Shown piece after piece: positions 53,955-64,000 of a DNA stretch of 64,000 nucleotides; positions within the stretch are counted from its first letter, which is position 1; every line of letters begins with the position of its first letter. The DNA is taken from assembly GCF_026210795.1 (NCBI RefSeq), contig NC_089451.1:1782001-1846000 (forward strand), in the 5' to 3' direction. Below the pieces are notes generated by a model that was given only the letters and a program-made list of their open reading frames with translations, did not search any database and was not told the origin of the DNA. The DNA is from Rhizophagus irregularis (taxonomy: Eukaryota > Glomeromycota > Glomeromycetes > Glomerales > Glomeraceae). The position numbers were made by a program, and so were the translations under genes.

Positions 53955-54572
53955 ATGATTATTCCTACGGAAGAAATAATTCAACAACAACAAAATTTTG
54001 AACAATTATGTGAACGTATCAAATATTTAGATATACAACAACAAACAAAAGTTAATAATATCATTAATAATAATCCTAAATTATATTCAACTCAACTTCC
54101 TTCAATTAATGAAATGATAGATAATCAATCATTAATAATACGTATGGGAGAATTAGAGGAGAGAATAAATTTACAAAATCAAGAAATTGAAAATTTAAGA
54201 AAAGAATTTTCAGAATTAAATGAAAAATTAACTTTATTAGTTCAATTAGAAGTAAATGTTCAACTTGAATCAAAATTCAATTATATGAAACAAGAATTCG
54301 ATAATTATAAGAATGAATTGAATTCAAGATTTAATAATAATAATAATAATATTAATAATATTAATGATAATGATCTTAATAATAATAATAATTATAATTA
54401 TAATAATAGAATAGCATTTGATAATACTACTCCTCATTATAATAATTTTGGAAATATTCATAAAGAATTACAAAATCTTGCAAATGAATTAAATAATGAT
54501 CGAGAATCTTTTACAGAAAGAATGAATTCTTTAAGAAATATGTATAATAATCAATATAATTTTAATTTTTAA
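53955..54572 (+). CDS. Protein G: coiled coil with Asn-rich segment, no C-terminal domain (205 aa)
   Basis: Intronless, from an ATG in a poly-A leader like those of the cluster genes. Residues about 55-110 form a coiled coil (RMGELEERINLQNQEIENLR, then LRKEFSELNEKL) similar in form to the coils of A to F. An Asn-rich run (about 128-155) encoded by AAT repeats follows, then a helical end (HKELQNLANELNNDRESF). It has neither FGKRM nor the C-terminal domain, so membership is uncertain: it may be a truncated relative or an unrelated coiled-coil protein. AT-rich low-complexity DNA could also mimic part of it. Confidence 0.6.
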   Translation: MIIPTEEIIQQQQNFEQLCERIKYLDIQQQTKVNNIINNNPKLYSTQLPSINEMIDNQSLIIRMGELEERINLQNQEIENLRKEFSELNEKLTLLVQLEVNVQLESKFNYMKQEFDNYKNELNSRFNNNNNNINNINDNDLNNNNNYNYNNRIAFDNTTPHYNNFGNIHKELQNLANELNNDRESFTERMNSLRNMYNNQYNFNF

Positions 54573-56411
54573 TTAATACCAGATACAGTATTTTATAATT
54601 AATTTATAATGACTCTTATTTTAATATAAAATCGTCCTAACTTCCCGAGATCTGATCTGATCTGATATCTCATTTTTTTTTACCTGAAATCTTATTTTCC
54701 CGAGATCCTGTTTTTTTTTCTTAATAAATTCACTTTTATCCCGTTTTAATTTGCGTGGCTGTTCGAATGTCATTTTATGATGTGAATTACTCTTTTAAAA
54801 TCGTCAGTTTGATGTAAATATCACGTAAATAATCCTAATATAAAACGAAACAAGATTATATGATTAACGAAATATTGATATCATATGATTCCATATATTT
54901 TGTACTACAATGATGTAATTATTTAAATTAAGGCGTAATTTATGATGATTATCAAAATAACAAAAGTCAAAGATAATTTATGAAAATTAATTAACATAAA
55001 ATTAAATTAACGTTTATTAGAAAAATTTAAGAAAATTTGACTAATCCAATTATAATATATATTATATTATATTTTTTTTGTCGGGAGTTTCAAAAGTTTC
55101 AAAATATAATTATCTTTTTTGGTAATAATAAATTTTTATTAATTATTTTTTTAGCGGGAAGTAATTTCATTTGATGTTATTTCAAAAAGGCGCGGTTACC
55201 ATAATTAATTTCATTAAATTTCATTAATTTCTTCATTACATGAATTTCACGTGTACTCTTGTTGTTCTCTTTTGTCAATCTTTTGATCATTCCGATAAAT
55301 TATTATTTTAGTGGTACAATTTAGTTTTTCCGGAATTCTCGTCTTTTCTTTTTGTGCTACGATTAAAATTCTGTCCTTTTTTTTTATAATAGGGAAAAAA
55401 CATTTCACATCGCGATAATAATAATAATATATATTACTTAATAAATGTATTCGAGTATTTTAAAAAAGTTATTAAATATCATTTTCATAACGAAATTACG
55501 AAATTACGAATATATAAACTATAAATAAATTAAAAACGTTTAAAAAATTTAACAAATATTTACAAATATTTAACAAGGATTTTTTTGATAAAATTTCCCA
55601 ATTTAATAATATATATCATATATATAAAAAAAAAAATTCTCAATGAATTTAAAAAAAAATATTTTCATTTTTTTCATGGAAAAATTGAAAAAATTGAAAA
55701 AATTATAAATTTGTTATATAATTAACAATCAAATATGTATTCTGTATTAATAGGGTTACAAAAATAATTTTCGTGATCTGGTTGTATACATTATATTATT
55801 CATTTAATTTCAAAATTTGCTAATAATAAATACAACTTTAATTAAAAAAATTTCAAATTTGATTTGTTTAAATTTTTTTTTTATTATTATAAAACATAAA
55901 AAGAAATTTATTATAAAACATAAAAAGAAGTTTATTATAAAACATAAAAGTCGAATAAGTAAAAAAAAATAAAAATAAAAAAAAATGTATTAAATATACC
56001 AATAATTCAATTATTATAATTAAAGCCAATAATTTTAATTGAAAAGTAAATTGAAATTTTGGAAATTGTAATTTATTATATGTAGCGGATGATCCTATGA
56101 TTACAATACATTGGATTACTTTCAACTCAACAAACCCCAACAACCCAGCATATAAACAAACAATAAAAAATTCCTACATATTTTTTTTTTTCTCTTTCCT
56201 TAATTCCCATAAATTTTTCTAAACGAGAATCGGCCGCAGTAATTATGTTTTTCCGGATTTGATGTCAAAAATGTATTAAGCCCCTTTTTTTGTGTGACTT
56301 TTCTTGAGAAAAGCATGAGATCTTTCTCACCTTTTTTTCCCTCACTTTAAAAAAAAAAAAAAAATTTTTTCTTCTTTTTAATTTTTTTTTTCTTTTAATC
56401 TTAAAATTATC
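54573..56411. other. 1.8-kb spacer before gene H
   Basis: A 24-bp tandem repeat lies at about 55884-55950. A minus-strand frame over it (55868-56143) is low-complexity and not called. Just before gene H is a long A-run then T-run. No gene is supported. Confidence 0.55.
55884..55950. repeat. Tandem repeat, 24-bp unit, three copies
   Basis: TTATTATAAAACATAAAAAG with a GAAAT or GAAGT join, three near-identical copies. Confidence 0.85.
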
Positions 56412-59400
56412 ATGGAACCCCCTTTGGAAGTTCCTTTCTCAATTCAAAATAGGCTTAATAATTTATCCATTTCTAAAGATATTACGAATAATAATGTTTT
56501 TTCAAATAAACCAGAATCTTTATTTCAAAATGTCGTAAAACGTGCTCAAGTTTTTGAAGAATTTAGTAAACAAATAAGTTTAGAATTACAAACATTATAT
56601 CAAGAATATTTAACTCATCAAATCGAAACTGAACTTCAAATTACTATGAATAATATTAAAAAAAAAAATTGTAAATGTAAAGAACAAATTGAAGAACAAA
56701 AACAATTAATTAACTCTTTAAAAGGTAGAATTATTAAATTAGAATCAGAGTCTATTACTAAAAATCAAGAGATTTCAAAACTTAATGAAGATATTGATAA
56801 TTTCCTTGAAGTTAATAAATTAAGAACTGAAGGTGCTAATACTATTGTTAAAAGAAAATCTGTAACATTTAATGATGAAGTTTTAGATGAAAAAAATAAT
56901 CATGATGATACAATTCAATATCCTTCAGAAGAATCATCATCTTTTAATACTAATACCGAATTAAAATCTATCGAATTGGAAACTAAAGAAGATGATGAAA
57001 AATTAAAAAAACCAGAAAAGTTAAAAACTACTTCTTTCGATTATGAAAATGAGAATCTTTCGAAACAAGATGACCAAATCATCACTCCCACGTCTCCCAC
57101 GACTCCCACGATTCCAACGACTCCAACAACTCCAACGATTCCTACAACTCCTATGATTTCTACAATTCCTACTATTTCTACGACTTATTCAAATCCTATG
57201 ACTCCTACGACTCCTACTACGCCTATATATACGATTACGATGGACGAAATTATTAGAAAATATATCGATAAAGTTAAAAAAAATGATCAACAAAAACAAC
57301 CGAAATTGGAACAGGAAATAAATCCGGTAAATCAGGAAATTCAAGAAAATCAAGATTATAACCAGAAAGTTTTCGATAATAGTTATATTGAAAGTAACTG
57401 GAATGATGATGATTCCGATAAGAACATTACTGATAATGATAAATGGAAAACAGAAAGTCAAGATGATAATATTTCTTTAAACGATTACGATTCAAATAAG
57501 AACATTAATGAAGATGATAATTGGAAACCTTGGAAATCCGAAGAAGATACTTCTTTAAGTGATAATCATTCTAGGAATGTTAATGATGATGAGGATAACT
57601 GGAAATCTGAAAGACAAGATGATGATGATACTTCTTTGAATGATAATAATAATAAAATTATATATGAAGAGGATGATGAGACCTCATTTAATAGGAACGC
57701 TAACGGTAACGCTAATGAAAATGGTACCTGGGGATCTGAAGGAACTTCACTTAATAAAAACGTTAATGAACGAGATAGCTGGGGTGCTTGGGGATCCGAG
57801 GAAGTTTCATATAATAATAGAAATGAACAGGATAGTTGGGGAGCTTGGGGATCGGAAGGGGCTTCAGTTAATAGGAACGCTAATGATGAGAATAACTTGA
57901 ATTCTTGGAGATCGGAAGAAGTACATGATAATCATTCTAGGAATATTGATGAGAATAACTGGAGATCGAAGGATCAAGATGATGACGTCCCATATAATAC
58001 TCCTTTAAATAATGATGATTACAATAGGAATGTTAGTTACGAGAATGAAGACTGGAAATCGAAGAATCAGGATGATGACGTTCCCTATAATGTTCCCTAT
58101 AATGTTCCTTTAAATCACAACGAAGACCGGAGATCGAAGGATCAAGAAGATGACATTCCCTATAATACTCCTTTAAATCATAATGATTCCAATAGGAATG
58201 TTAGTTACGAGAATGAAGACTGGAAATCGAAGAATCAAGATGACGACGTTCCCTATAATGCTCCTCTAAATCACAATGAAGGCTGGAGATCGAAGGATCA
58301 AGATGACGACGTTCCCTACAATGCTCCTGAAGACTGGAGATCTAAGGATCAAAAAGACGACGTTCCCTATAATGCTCCTGAAGACTGGAGATCTAAGGAT
58401 CAAGAATATGACGTTCCCTACAATACTCCTTTAAATCATAATGATTCCAATAGGAATGTTAATTCCGAGAATGAAGATGCCTCATTTAATAGGAACGTTA
58501 ATGAACGAGATACCTGGGGAGCTTGGGAATCAGAAGGATCTTCAAATAATAAAAATAATAATAAATATGCAAATGAACAGGATACCTGGGGAGCTTGGGG
58601 ATCAGAAGGTGCTTCATCTAACAGAAATGTTAATAAACAGGAAAGCTTGGGAGCCTGGGAATCGGAAGGACCTTCTTATAATATCAATAAACAGAAAAGC
58701 TGGGGAGCTTGGGAATCAGAAGGATCGTCTTATAATAGAAATGTCAATGAACAGAAAAGCTGGGGAGCTAGGGAATCAGAAGGACCTTCTTATAATAAAA
58801 ATGTACATGAACAGGGTACCTGGGGAGCTTGGGGATCGGAAGGTGCCTCGTATAATAGAAACGTTAACAATAATGACTACTGGGGATCAGAAGTTCAAGA
58901 AGAAGGTACCTCTTCATATGGTAATCGTCCAAATAGAAACGTTAATAATGAGAGGATACCGGGTGGTCAAGACGATGATGCTTCATATAGTGCTTCTTCA
59001 AGTGATGATGATTCTAATGAACATGTTTTCCTTCTTAATGATGCGAATAGCTGGAGATCAGCAGTCCAAGAAGACAGCACTTCAAGTAGATTTGTTAAGA
59101 GAAAGAATAGTTGGAGTTCGGAAGTTCAAGCTTATAGTGCCTCGTCAAGTAATAATGATTTCAATAAGAACTTTAATAATGATAATTTTAATAGAAATGT
59201 TAACGAGGACAATTGGAAATCAGATGTCCATTCAGATGCTTCATATAATTCCAATAATAAGAACTTTAATAAGAACGTCAATGAAAGGTATAGCCGAAAA
59301 TCGGGAAATCAAGATGATGTAAGCAACAATAATCTTAATTATGAGAACAGTCGGAGATCAGATGTCCATTTAGATGCTTCATATAATTCTAATAAGAACT

Positions 59401-60584
59401 ATAATAATAAGAACGTCAATGAAGGGTATAGCTGGAACCAAGAAGATAATTTTAATAGAAATGTTGATTATGAGAGCAACTGGAGATCGGAGACCCATTC
59501 GAATGCTTCATATAATTCTAGTAAGGACTTTAAGAACGCCAATGAAGGGCATAACTGGAAATCAGAAAACCAAGAAGACACAATCATTAATAGAAATGTT
59601 GATTATGAGAGCAACTGTAGATCAGATACCCATTCGAATGCTTCCTATAATTCTAATAAGGACTTTAAGAACAACAATGAAGGACATAACCGGAAATCAG
59701 AAAATCAGGAACACGCAAGCAATAGTAGAAATGTTAACTATGAGAACAGTCGGAGATCGGAAGCTCAATCAGATGCCTCAATTAATTCGAATAACAAGTT
59801 TAATAAGAAAGCAGACGTAAGCAGTAATAACTTTAATGACAATGTTAATCGTGAGGATAGTCGTAGATCAGCGGACCAAGTATTTGCTTCATTTAATACT
59901 ACCTTAAATAATAAAGAACCTAATAGGAACGTTATTAGCGAGAGCAGTAGGAAATCAGAAGTTAGACAAAATGCTACCAATTTAAATAATGATTCCAATA
60001 GGAATATTAATGAGAGCGGCTCTAGGTTGGAAAATCGTTCATCTCTTTCATCAGACAATTCAATAATTTCATACTCACAACTTGATTCAATCTCCCAAGA
60101 AACTCAAGCTAGAATTAGTCAAATAGATTCACAACTTGATTCTCATATTCAACAAGCTTATAATAAACAAGTGAGCTCTCAACTTCATACTCAAATTTTG
60201 GACATTACTTCCAGAAGAGAAACCTGTAGCACAGGAACTAAATCAAAACACTTTAAACTTTTAAAAAAATGTTTTTCGACTAGTGATTTTATTCAATACA
60301 CAAAAACAAATTATTTTAATACTTTAGATGATAGTGCTAAAAAAAGTATAAACCTCCTCATTGATATAAGTTTATCAGAAGAGTTCGCACCAGAAAAGAT
60401 AACACTTTCTCAAGATTTAGAAGAGTATACTAGAAGAAAAATAATCCCAGAATTACCCCAAGGATACACTACTTATACTAAATATGAGAAAAGTGAAATG
60501 TTTGAAAAATTGAATAAAATTTTTAAAGAAAGAATTAAAAAATATATCATATTGGAAAAAAGAAAATTTGATCTTGATGTTTAA
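56412..60584 (+). CDS. Cluster protein H: giant member with WG-rich repeats (1390 aa)
   Basis: Intronless. Residues about 38-65 have NVVKRAQVFEEFSKQISL (FSKQI for FGKRM); about 88-128 the coiled coil (QLINSLKGRIIKLESES). A Thr-Pro-rich segment (about 223-268) is followed by IYTITMDEIIRKYIDKVKK, shared with E. From about 435 to 830 come tandem units with WGAWGSEG or WGAWESEG (about ten) mixed with DDDVPYN(T/A)PLNHN units; from about 920 to 1200, units with ASYNSN and NYENSRRSD. The C-terminal domain (about 1253-1390) has FIQYTKTNYFNTLDDSAKK, LSQDLEEYTRRKIIPELPQG and TYTKYEKSEMFEKLNKIFK. It is closest to E and D. The WG repeats resemble Argonaute-hook platforms in form only. Confidence 0.87.
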   Translation: MEPPLEVPFSIQNRLNNLSISKDITNNNVFSNKPESLFQNVVKRAQVFEEFSKQISLELQTLYQEYLTHQIETELQITMNNIKKKNCKCKEQIEEQKQLINSLKGRIIKLESESITKNQEISKLNEDIDNFLEVNKLRTEGANTIVKRKSVTFNDEVLDEKNNHDDTIQYPSEESSSFNTNTELKSIELETKEDDEKLKKPEKLKTTSFDYENENLSKQDDQIITPTSPTTPTIPTTPTTPTIPTTPMISTIPTISTTYSNPMTPTTPTTPIYTITMDEIIRKYIDKVKKNDQQKQPKLEQEINPVNQEIQENQDYNQKVFDNSYIESNWNDDDSDKNITDNDKWKTESQDDNISLNDYDSNKNINEDDNWKPWKSEEDTSLSDNHSRNVNDDEDNWKSERQDDDDTSLNDNNNKIIYEEDDETSFNRNANGNANENGTWGSEGTSLNKNVNERDSWGAWGSEEVSYNNRNEQDSWGAWGSEGASVNRNANDENNLNSWRSEEVHDNHSRNIDENNWRSKDQDDDVPYNTPLNNDDYNRNVSYENEDWKSKNQDDDVPYNVPYNVPLNHNEDRRSKDQEDDIPYNTPLNHNDSNRNVSYENEDWKSKNQDDDVPYNAPLNHNEGWRSKDQDDDVPYNAPEDWRSKDQKDDVPYNAPEDWRSKDQEYDVPYNTPLNHNDSNRNVNSENEDASFNRNVNERDTWGAWESEGSSNNKNNNKYANEQDTWGAWGSEGASSNRNVNKQESLGAWESEGPSYNINKQKSWGAWESEGSSYNRNVNEQKSWGARESEGPSYNKNVHEQGTWGAWGSEGASYNRNVNNNDYWGSEVQEEGTSSYGNRPNRNVNNERIPGGQDDDASYSASSSDDDSNEHVFLLNDANSWRSAVQEDSTSSRFVKRKNSWSSEVQAYSASSSNNDFNKNFNNDNFNRNVNEDNWKSDVHSDASYNSNNKNFNKNVNERYSRKSGNQDDVSNNNLNYENSRRSDVHLDASYNSNKNYNNKNVNEGYSWNQEDNFNRNVDYESNWRSETHSNASYNSSKDFKNANEGHNWKSENQEDTIINRNVDYESNCRSDTHSNASYNSNKDFKNNNEGHNRKSENQEHASNSRNVNYENSRRSEAQSDASINSNNKFNKKADVSSNNFNDNVNREDSRRSADQVFASFNTTLNNKEPNRNVISESSRKSEVRQNATNLNNDSNRNINESGSRLENRSSLSSDNSIISYSQLDSISQETQARISQIDSQLDSHIQQAYNKQVSSQLHTQILDITSRRETCSTGTKSKHFKLLKKCFSTSDFIQYTKTNYFNTLDDSAKKSINLLIDISLSEEFAPEKITLSQDLEEYTRRKIIPELPQGYTTYTKYEKSEMFEKLNKIFKERIKKYIILEKRKFDLDV
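57718..58900 (+). repeat. Coding repeats of gene H (WGAWGSEG and VPYN units)
   Basis: Two unit types: about ten copies around TGGGGAGCTTGGGGATCGGA, and about six copies around GATGACGTTCCCTATAATGC. They are arranged as blocks (W units, VPYN units, W units), pointing to repeated unequal exchange. Confidence 0.85.
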
Positions 60585-61804
60585 ATCAATTTTTACAACC
60601 TTCTGTAGATTATATGCTTGAGAATGTACTAGTAGATATGGGAGAGGATGCAGATAATTGTAATGAAAATTGTAGGGAAATAGGGGATAGAGGCTGTAGT
60701 AAAAAAAATTTTTTTTTTTAGAATTTTTTTTTTGTGTGTATATAGTTTTCTTATTTATTTTCAAAGAAAAAAAAAGATAGGAAAAAAAAAATTTAAAAAT
60801 CAACCAAATAATAATAAAAAAAAAAATATTGATAAAAAATCTTTAATTACAAAATTTAATTAATAAAAACAATTATAAAATCTTTTTAAATTGATTAAAA
60901 AAAATGTTATCAATGTTATTTTAAACTTTAAAGTATTGTATTAAAAGTCAAAAATAAATAATATTAGCCTATTAAGTAAAACATTAAAAATTGTTTCTCA
61001 TTTCTGCAAATCTAATTTTAGGTAAAAAATTGGTTCTTATTTTATGGATTTAAAATTTTAAGATTGGTAATCAGTATTTTTATTTAAAAATTTTATGTAA
61101 AAATGGTAATCCCAAATTTTAAAAAATTAAATAATCTGTTAATTTCTTAATTAATTATTATACATATATTATTATTATTATTATTAAAAATTATAAAATG
61201 AAATTTACTTTGCAAAACAATGATCATCATCTTTATCATATAATAATACCAAATCATCAATTCCAGATTCTTCACATTCATCATTATATATAGTACTGAA
61301 TTATCAATTCCAGATTTTTCAAATTCATCAATTATAAAAACCAATTTTTTAATGTTATATTATCTTATGGAAAAAAATTTTACAATAATTAGTAGGTTAT
61401 TTAAAAATAAATTTAAAATTTTTTTAAAATTTAAGTTTACCAGTTTACTATTTTTTTTTTTTCCACAACGCATTTAATAGTTTATTAATCAGTTAATTGA
61501 CTTCAGAAATTACATATAGTAACAAAATACCTAATCTAACTATCTAATATCATTAACTACTAAACCATTCGTCATGCTACTTGAGCATCCCATGTGTGCA
61601 CTGTCGGGTGAAGTTTTTGCTCAGAGGATATGGTTCGTGTAAAACAGCCATTCTTAGCATATTTGCCCTTTTTCTACGCAAGGCATTTACAAGATCTACC
61701 CAGTTTACTATTTTACTTTTTATATAAATATATAAAATTTTAAATAAAACTACTAATTATTATTTTTAAAATTTTAAATCCATGAAACAAAAACTAATTT
61801 TATA
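60585..61804. other. AT-rich stretch without a supported gene
   Basis: At about 61195-61320 on minus the words EKSGIDNSVLY and EESGIDDLVLLYDKDDD can be read in different frames, two related units that may be a gene remnant. About 61560-61700 is GC-richer (a minus frame reads VDLVNALRRKRANMLRMAV) and may be a fragment of a foreign element. Neither is recognised. Confidence 0.4.
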
Positions 61805-63039
61805 TTCACCAGTGATTAATTTAAAATTAATTTACCAGAAGGTGAATTTTACCTCTGGTGAAATTCACCAGTAATATAATTTTAGTTTTATATTAATTTT
61901 ATTTGTATTATGTTTTACAATTTTATATACATAAATAAAAATTTTTTTATAAATTTTTTTAAACTGTAACTTTTTTTCCAAATATACTATTAAATCCATA
62001 CAACTTAATTTCATAAATTAGAAATGAAATTTATAGAGAAATTTGTATTTTTTTATAATATTACTAACTGTTTAACTCCTAAAGTTTTATATTTTTTTAT
62101 TTAATAACTTTAAAATGTAATTTTACCACTTTAATCAAATGAAATTAACTTCTTTTATTAATTGAAAGTTGTTCAACAGAGCCAAAATTACTTATATATT
62201 AATTTTTATAAGTGTAGGTATAATATATATAAAGAAACCTATATTTTTCATAATAGTACTAACTTTTAAATTTTTTTTTTATTTATTAACTTCAGAGCGT
62301 AATTTCACCACTTTAGTCAAATGAAATCAACTTTCTAAATTAATTGAAAATTATTCAACAAGATCAAAACTACTTGTATATTAATTTTATGGGTGTAGGT
62401 ATAGAGAAATCTACATTTTTTATAATAGTACTAACTTTCAAATTTTTTTTCTGTTTATTAATTTTAGCACGTAATTTTATTACTTTAGTCAAATGAAATC
62501 GATTAAGTAATCCCAAAAACTGTTTCCTTAGGGAATGATCAAAGCAACAGCAACAGCAGCAACAGCAAAAGCAGCAACAGACTTTTTAAATCAATTGAAA
62601 ATTGTTCAGCAAATTCAAAACTACGTTATATTAATTTTATGGGTATAGGTATAATACATATGGATATTTTTCATAATGGTACTAACTTTCAAATTTTTTT
62701 TCTATTTACTAACTTTAGAATGTAATTTTACCATTTTAGTCAAATGAAATTAACTTTCTTTATTAATTGAAAGTTATTTAGTGATATAAAATCTACTTAA
62801 TACTTGTAAGATTTATCACATTTTTTATAATAATACTAACTTATGAATTAATATTGTATAATATATTATTATATTTAAATTATATACTTTATATAAAAAT
62901 ACTTTTATTAATAAAATTATTAGTTTTTTCAAAACAAAACAATTAAACTTTTAATAAATTATGTGATATAGGTGAACTTTACCTTAGGTGAATTTTACCC
63001 CTAATAAATTTACACTTAATGAATTTCATCACTGGTAAA
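61805..63039. mobile_element. 1.2-kb inverted-ended element enclosing tandem repeats (tentative)
   Basis: The left end TTCACCAGTGATTAATTTAA and the right end, on the opposite strand, TTTACCAGTGATGAAATTCA are similar. Both zones then repeat GGTGAATTTTACC words. Inside are the tandem repeats listed next. No coding sequence and no sure target duplication. Confidence 0.4.
62053..62850. repeat. Degenerate tandem repeat, unit about 170-240 bp, four copies
   Basis: Each copy runs ATAATAGTACTAACTTTCAA, ACGTAATTTTACCACTTTAG, TCAAATGAAATTAACTTT, AATTGAAAATTGTTCAACA and TTAATTTTATGGGTGTAGGT. The third copy is longer because a stretch with a CAA/CAG microsatellite (about 62539-62580) has been inserted. 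Confidence 0.8.
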
Positions 63040-64000
63040 TGTTAAGATTACTCTTAAATAAAATAAAAAATTAAAAATAATTGCTTCTATAAAAATTTAT
63101 ATTAATTTTGATTTTATAGGATATATTTTTATAAGTAAATATTTTAAAAAGGTAAAATATTAAAAAAAAAATAACTAATATTAAATAATTGGGAAAATAT
63201 TATTGGTGACCCATATCGCCAGTGTAACCTTAAATTATGTGATCAAATTTGATTGGCTAACTAATATTTACAATTATGTCAGCCTTCAGTTATTTGTTAT
63301 TATTTTCCTCCCTCCTTTTTTTGTTTCCTTTTCTCTTTATTTTCGCTTTACTTGTTTATTTTTTGACTTTTTTTTTCATTTTATTTCTCTTTTCTCTTTT
63401 TTTGATTTTATTTTCCTTTCCTTTTTTCCTTCTTTTTCATTTTTTTTTTGGTATATTTTTTCGTTCATTCTTGCTATTTTTTGTTTTTTCTTTTTTTATA
63501 GGTCTTTGTGGTTCTTACAGTTTTACAATTAAGGTACATCCTTTTTTTTCTTACCATTGTTTTTTAATTTGTTTTTTACTGACTCTCTATGCTGTTCTTT
63601 AACTCCTTCCTTTTCAACATTATGTGATGCGTTTTACTCTTAACTTCACAAGTTTTGTTATTATTTTGTTCTTTAACTCACTTGTTTATAAGTTTCATTT
63701 TTAACCTTATTATAGGCTTTTTTTCACGTTGAGTATAAAGCTCCGAACGGTTCGGTTTGGTCTGGATTATAGACGGTTCAGATTAGAGTCGAAATCCGTA
63801 AGAACCAAACTGAAAAACTGGCAGTTCAGTTCAGTTTAATCCGATTTTTATAAAAATGCGAAAAATCGAATAGCCGGCCATCTAGTGATCGTATAAATTC
63901 GAGCCATATATCATTGGATTCATCTCGACGAGACGCGTCGAATGGGGGTAAGATCATGTCTCTAGCATCGATAGATCATACGTTAACCTACGCTAAATGA
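63040..64000. other. Window end: pyrimidine-rich tract and unique sequence
   Basis: About 63290-63620 is almost only T and C on plus, which makes hydrophobic Phe/Leu frames (63203-63602) that I do not regard as genes. About 63735-63850 has inverted and direct GGTTCGGTTTGG/AACTGAACTGCC-like words of unknown type. Confidence 0.5.

Noticed and set aside
55868-56143. 91-codon minus frame with hydrophobic and MFYNK repeats
   Set aside because: It reads through a 24-bp noncoding tandem repeat and has no ordinary ATG start.
57640-59820. Long Met/Ile/Arg-rich plus frames inside gene H
   Set aside because: Out-of-frame readings of the coding repeats.
60603-60720. Possible extra 3' exon of gene H (VDYMLENVLVDMGEDADN)
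   Set aside because: It is in another frame, after a stop, and all paralogues end at the same place as H without it.
61195-61344. Minus-strand 65-codon frame as a gene
   Set aside because: Best explained as two decayed related units in different frames; too short and AT-rich to call.
63203-63602. Two hydrophobic frames that look like membrane proteins
   Set aside because: Translation of any T/C-rich tract gives Phe/Leu/Ser runs; no family feature or promoter.
1-64000. tRNA, rRNA, riboswitch or CRISPR array
   Set aside because: No cloverleaf with proper A and B boxes, no rRNA-like sequence and no regularly spaced repeats were seen; the tRNA-like words at about 33345 are too weak.

Overview
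The window looks like nuclear DNA of an arbuscular mycorrhizal fungus (Glomeromycotina, Rhizophagus-like). It is very AT-rich, has short introns with TTTTAATAG-type acceptors, and carries a Crinkler fossil, hAT and Tc1/mariner relics and long runs of lineage-specific repeats. The species is an inference; only the eukaryotic, fungus-like gene structure is seen directly. No rRNA, tRNA or CRISPR array was found.

Region 1 (1-35833) is a tandem array of Phi-class-like glutathione S-transferase genes, all on the plus strand. There are 14 copies or remnants: one cut by the window edge, nine with an intact or nearly intact frame, and four broken (GST6, GST10, GST11, GST13). Each has a 149 or 152 nt first exon, one intron of about 85-125 nt at the same place and phase, and a second exon of about 500 nt. 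Most share a promoter block ending in TATAAATACGATCTCAAAA. A hAT element with a perfect 8-bp target duplication (9413-12376) sits in the promoter of GST6. A two-gene segment (about 29330-32860) was duplicated as about 32990-35833, and comparing the copies shows later insertions and a deletion.

Region 2 (about 18985-29330) interrupts the array. It holds a broken Crinkler-family gene, fragments of other lineage-specific genes, a mariner relic and a mariner MITE, non-LTR-type tails, a 23-bp tandem repeat and one apparently intact gene for a small secreted ML-domain (lipid-binding) protein.

Region 3 (36233-39519) has a protein kinase gene on the minus strand, for which 14 phase-consistent exons can be read (454 aa), and a divergent small acidic hypothetical gene.

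Region 4 (40922-60584) is the most unusual part. It is a cluster of seven intronless paralogues plus one possible relative. They share an N-terminal FGKRM-type helix, a short coiled coil, a hypervariable low-complexity linker that differs in every member (16-aa acidic repeats, poly-Ser, Asp/Lys tracts, WG repeats) and a C-terminal domain of about 125 residues that I do not recognise. That domain contains an internal two-fold repeat. Three members on plus face three on minus, and a very large one (1390 aa) follows on plus.

Region 5 (60585-64000) has no supported gene. It contains an approximately 1.2 kb element with inverted ends enclosing a degenerate tandem repeat, and a long pyrimidine-rich tract.
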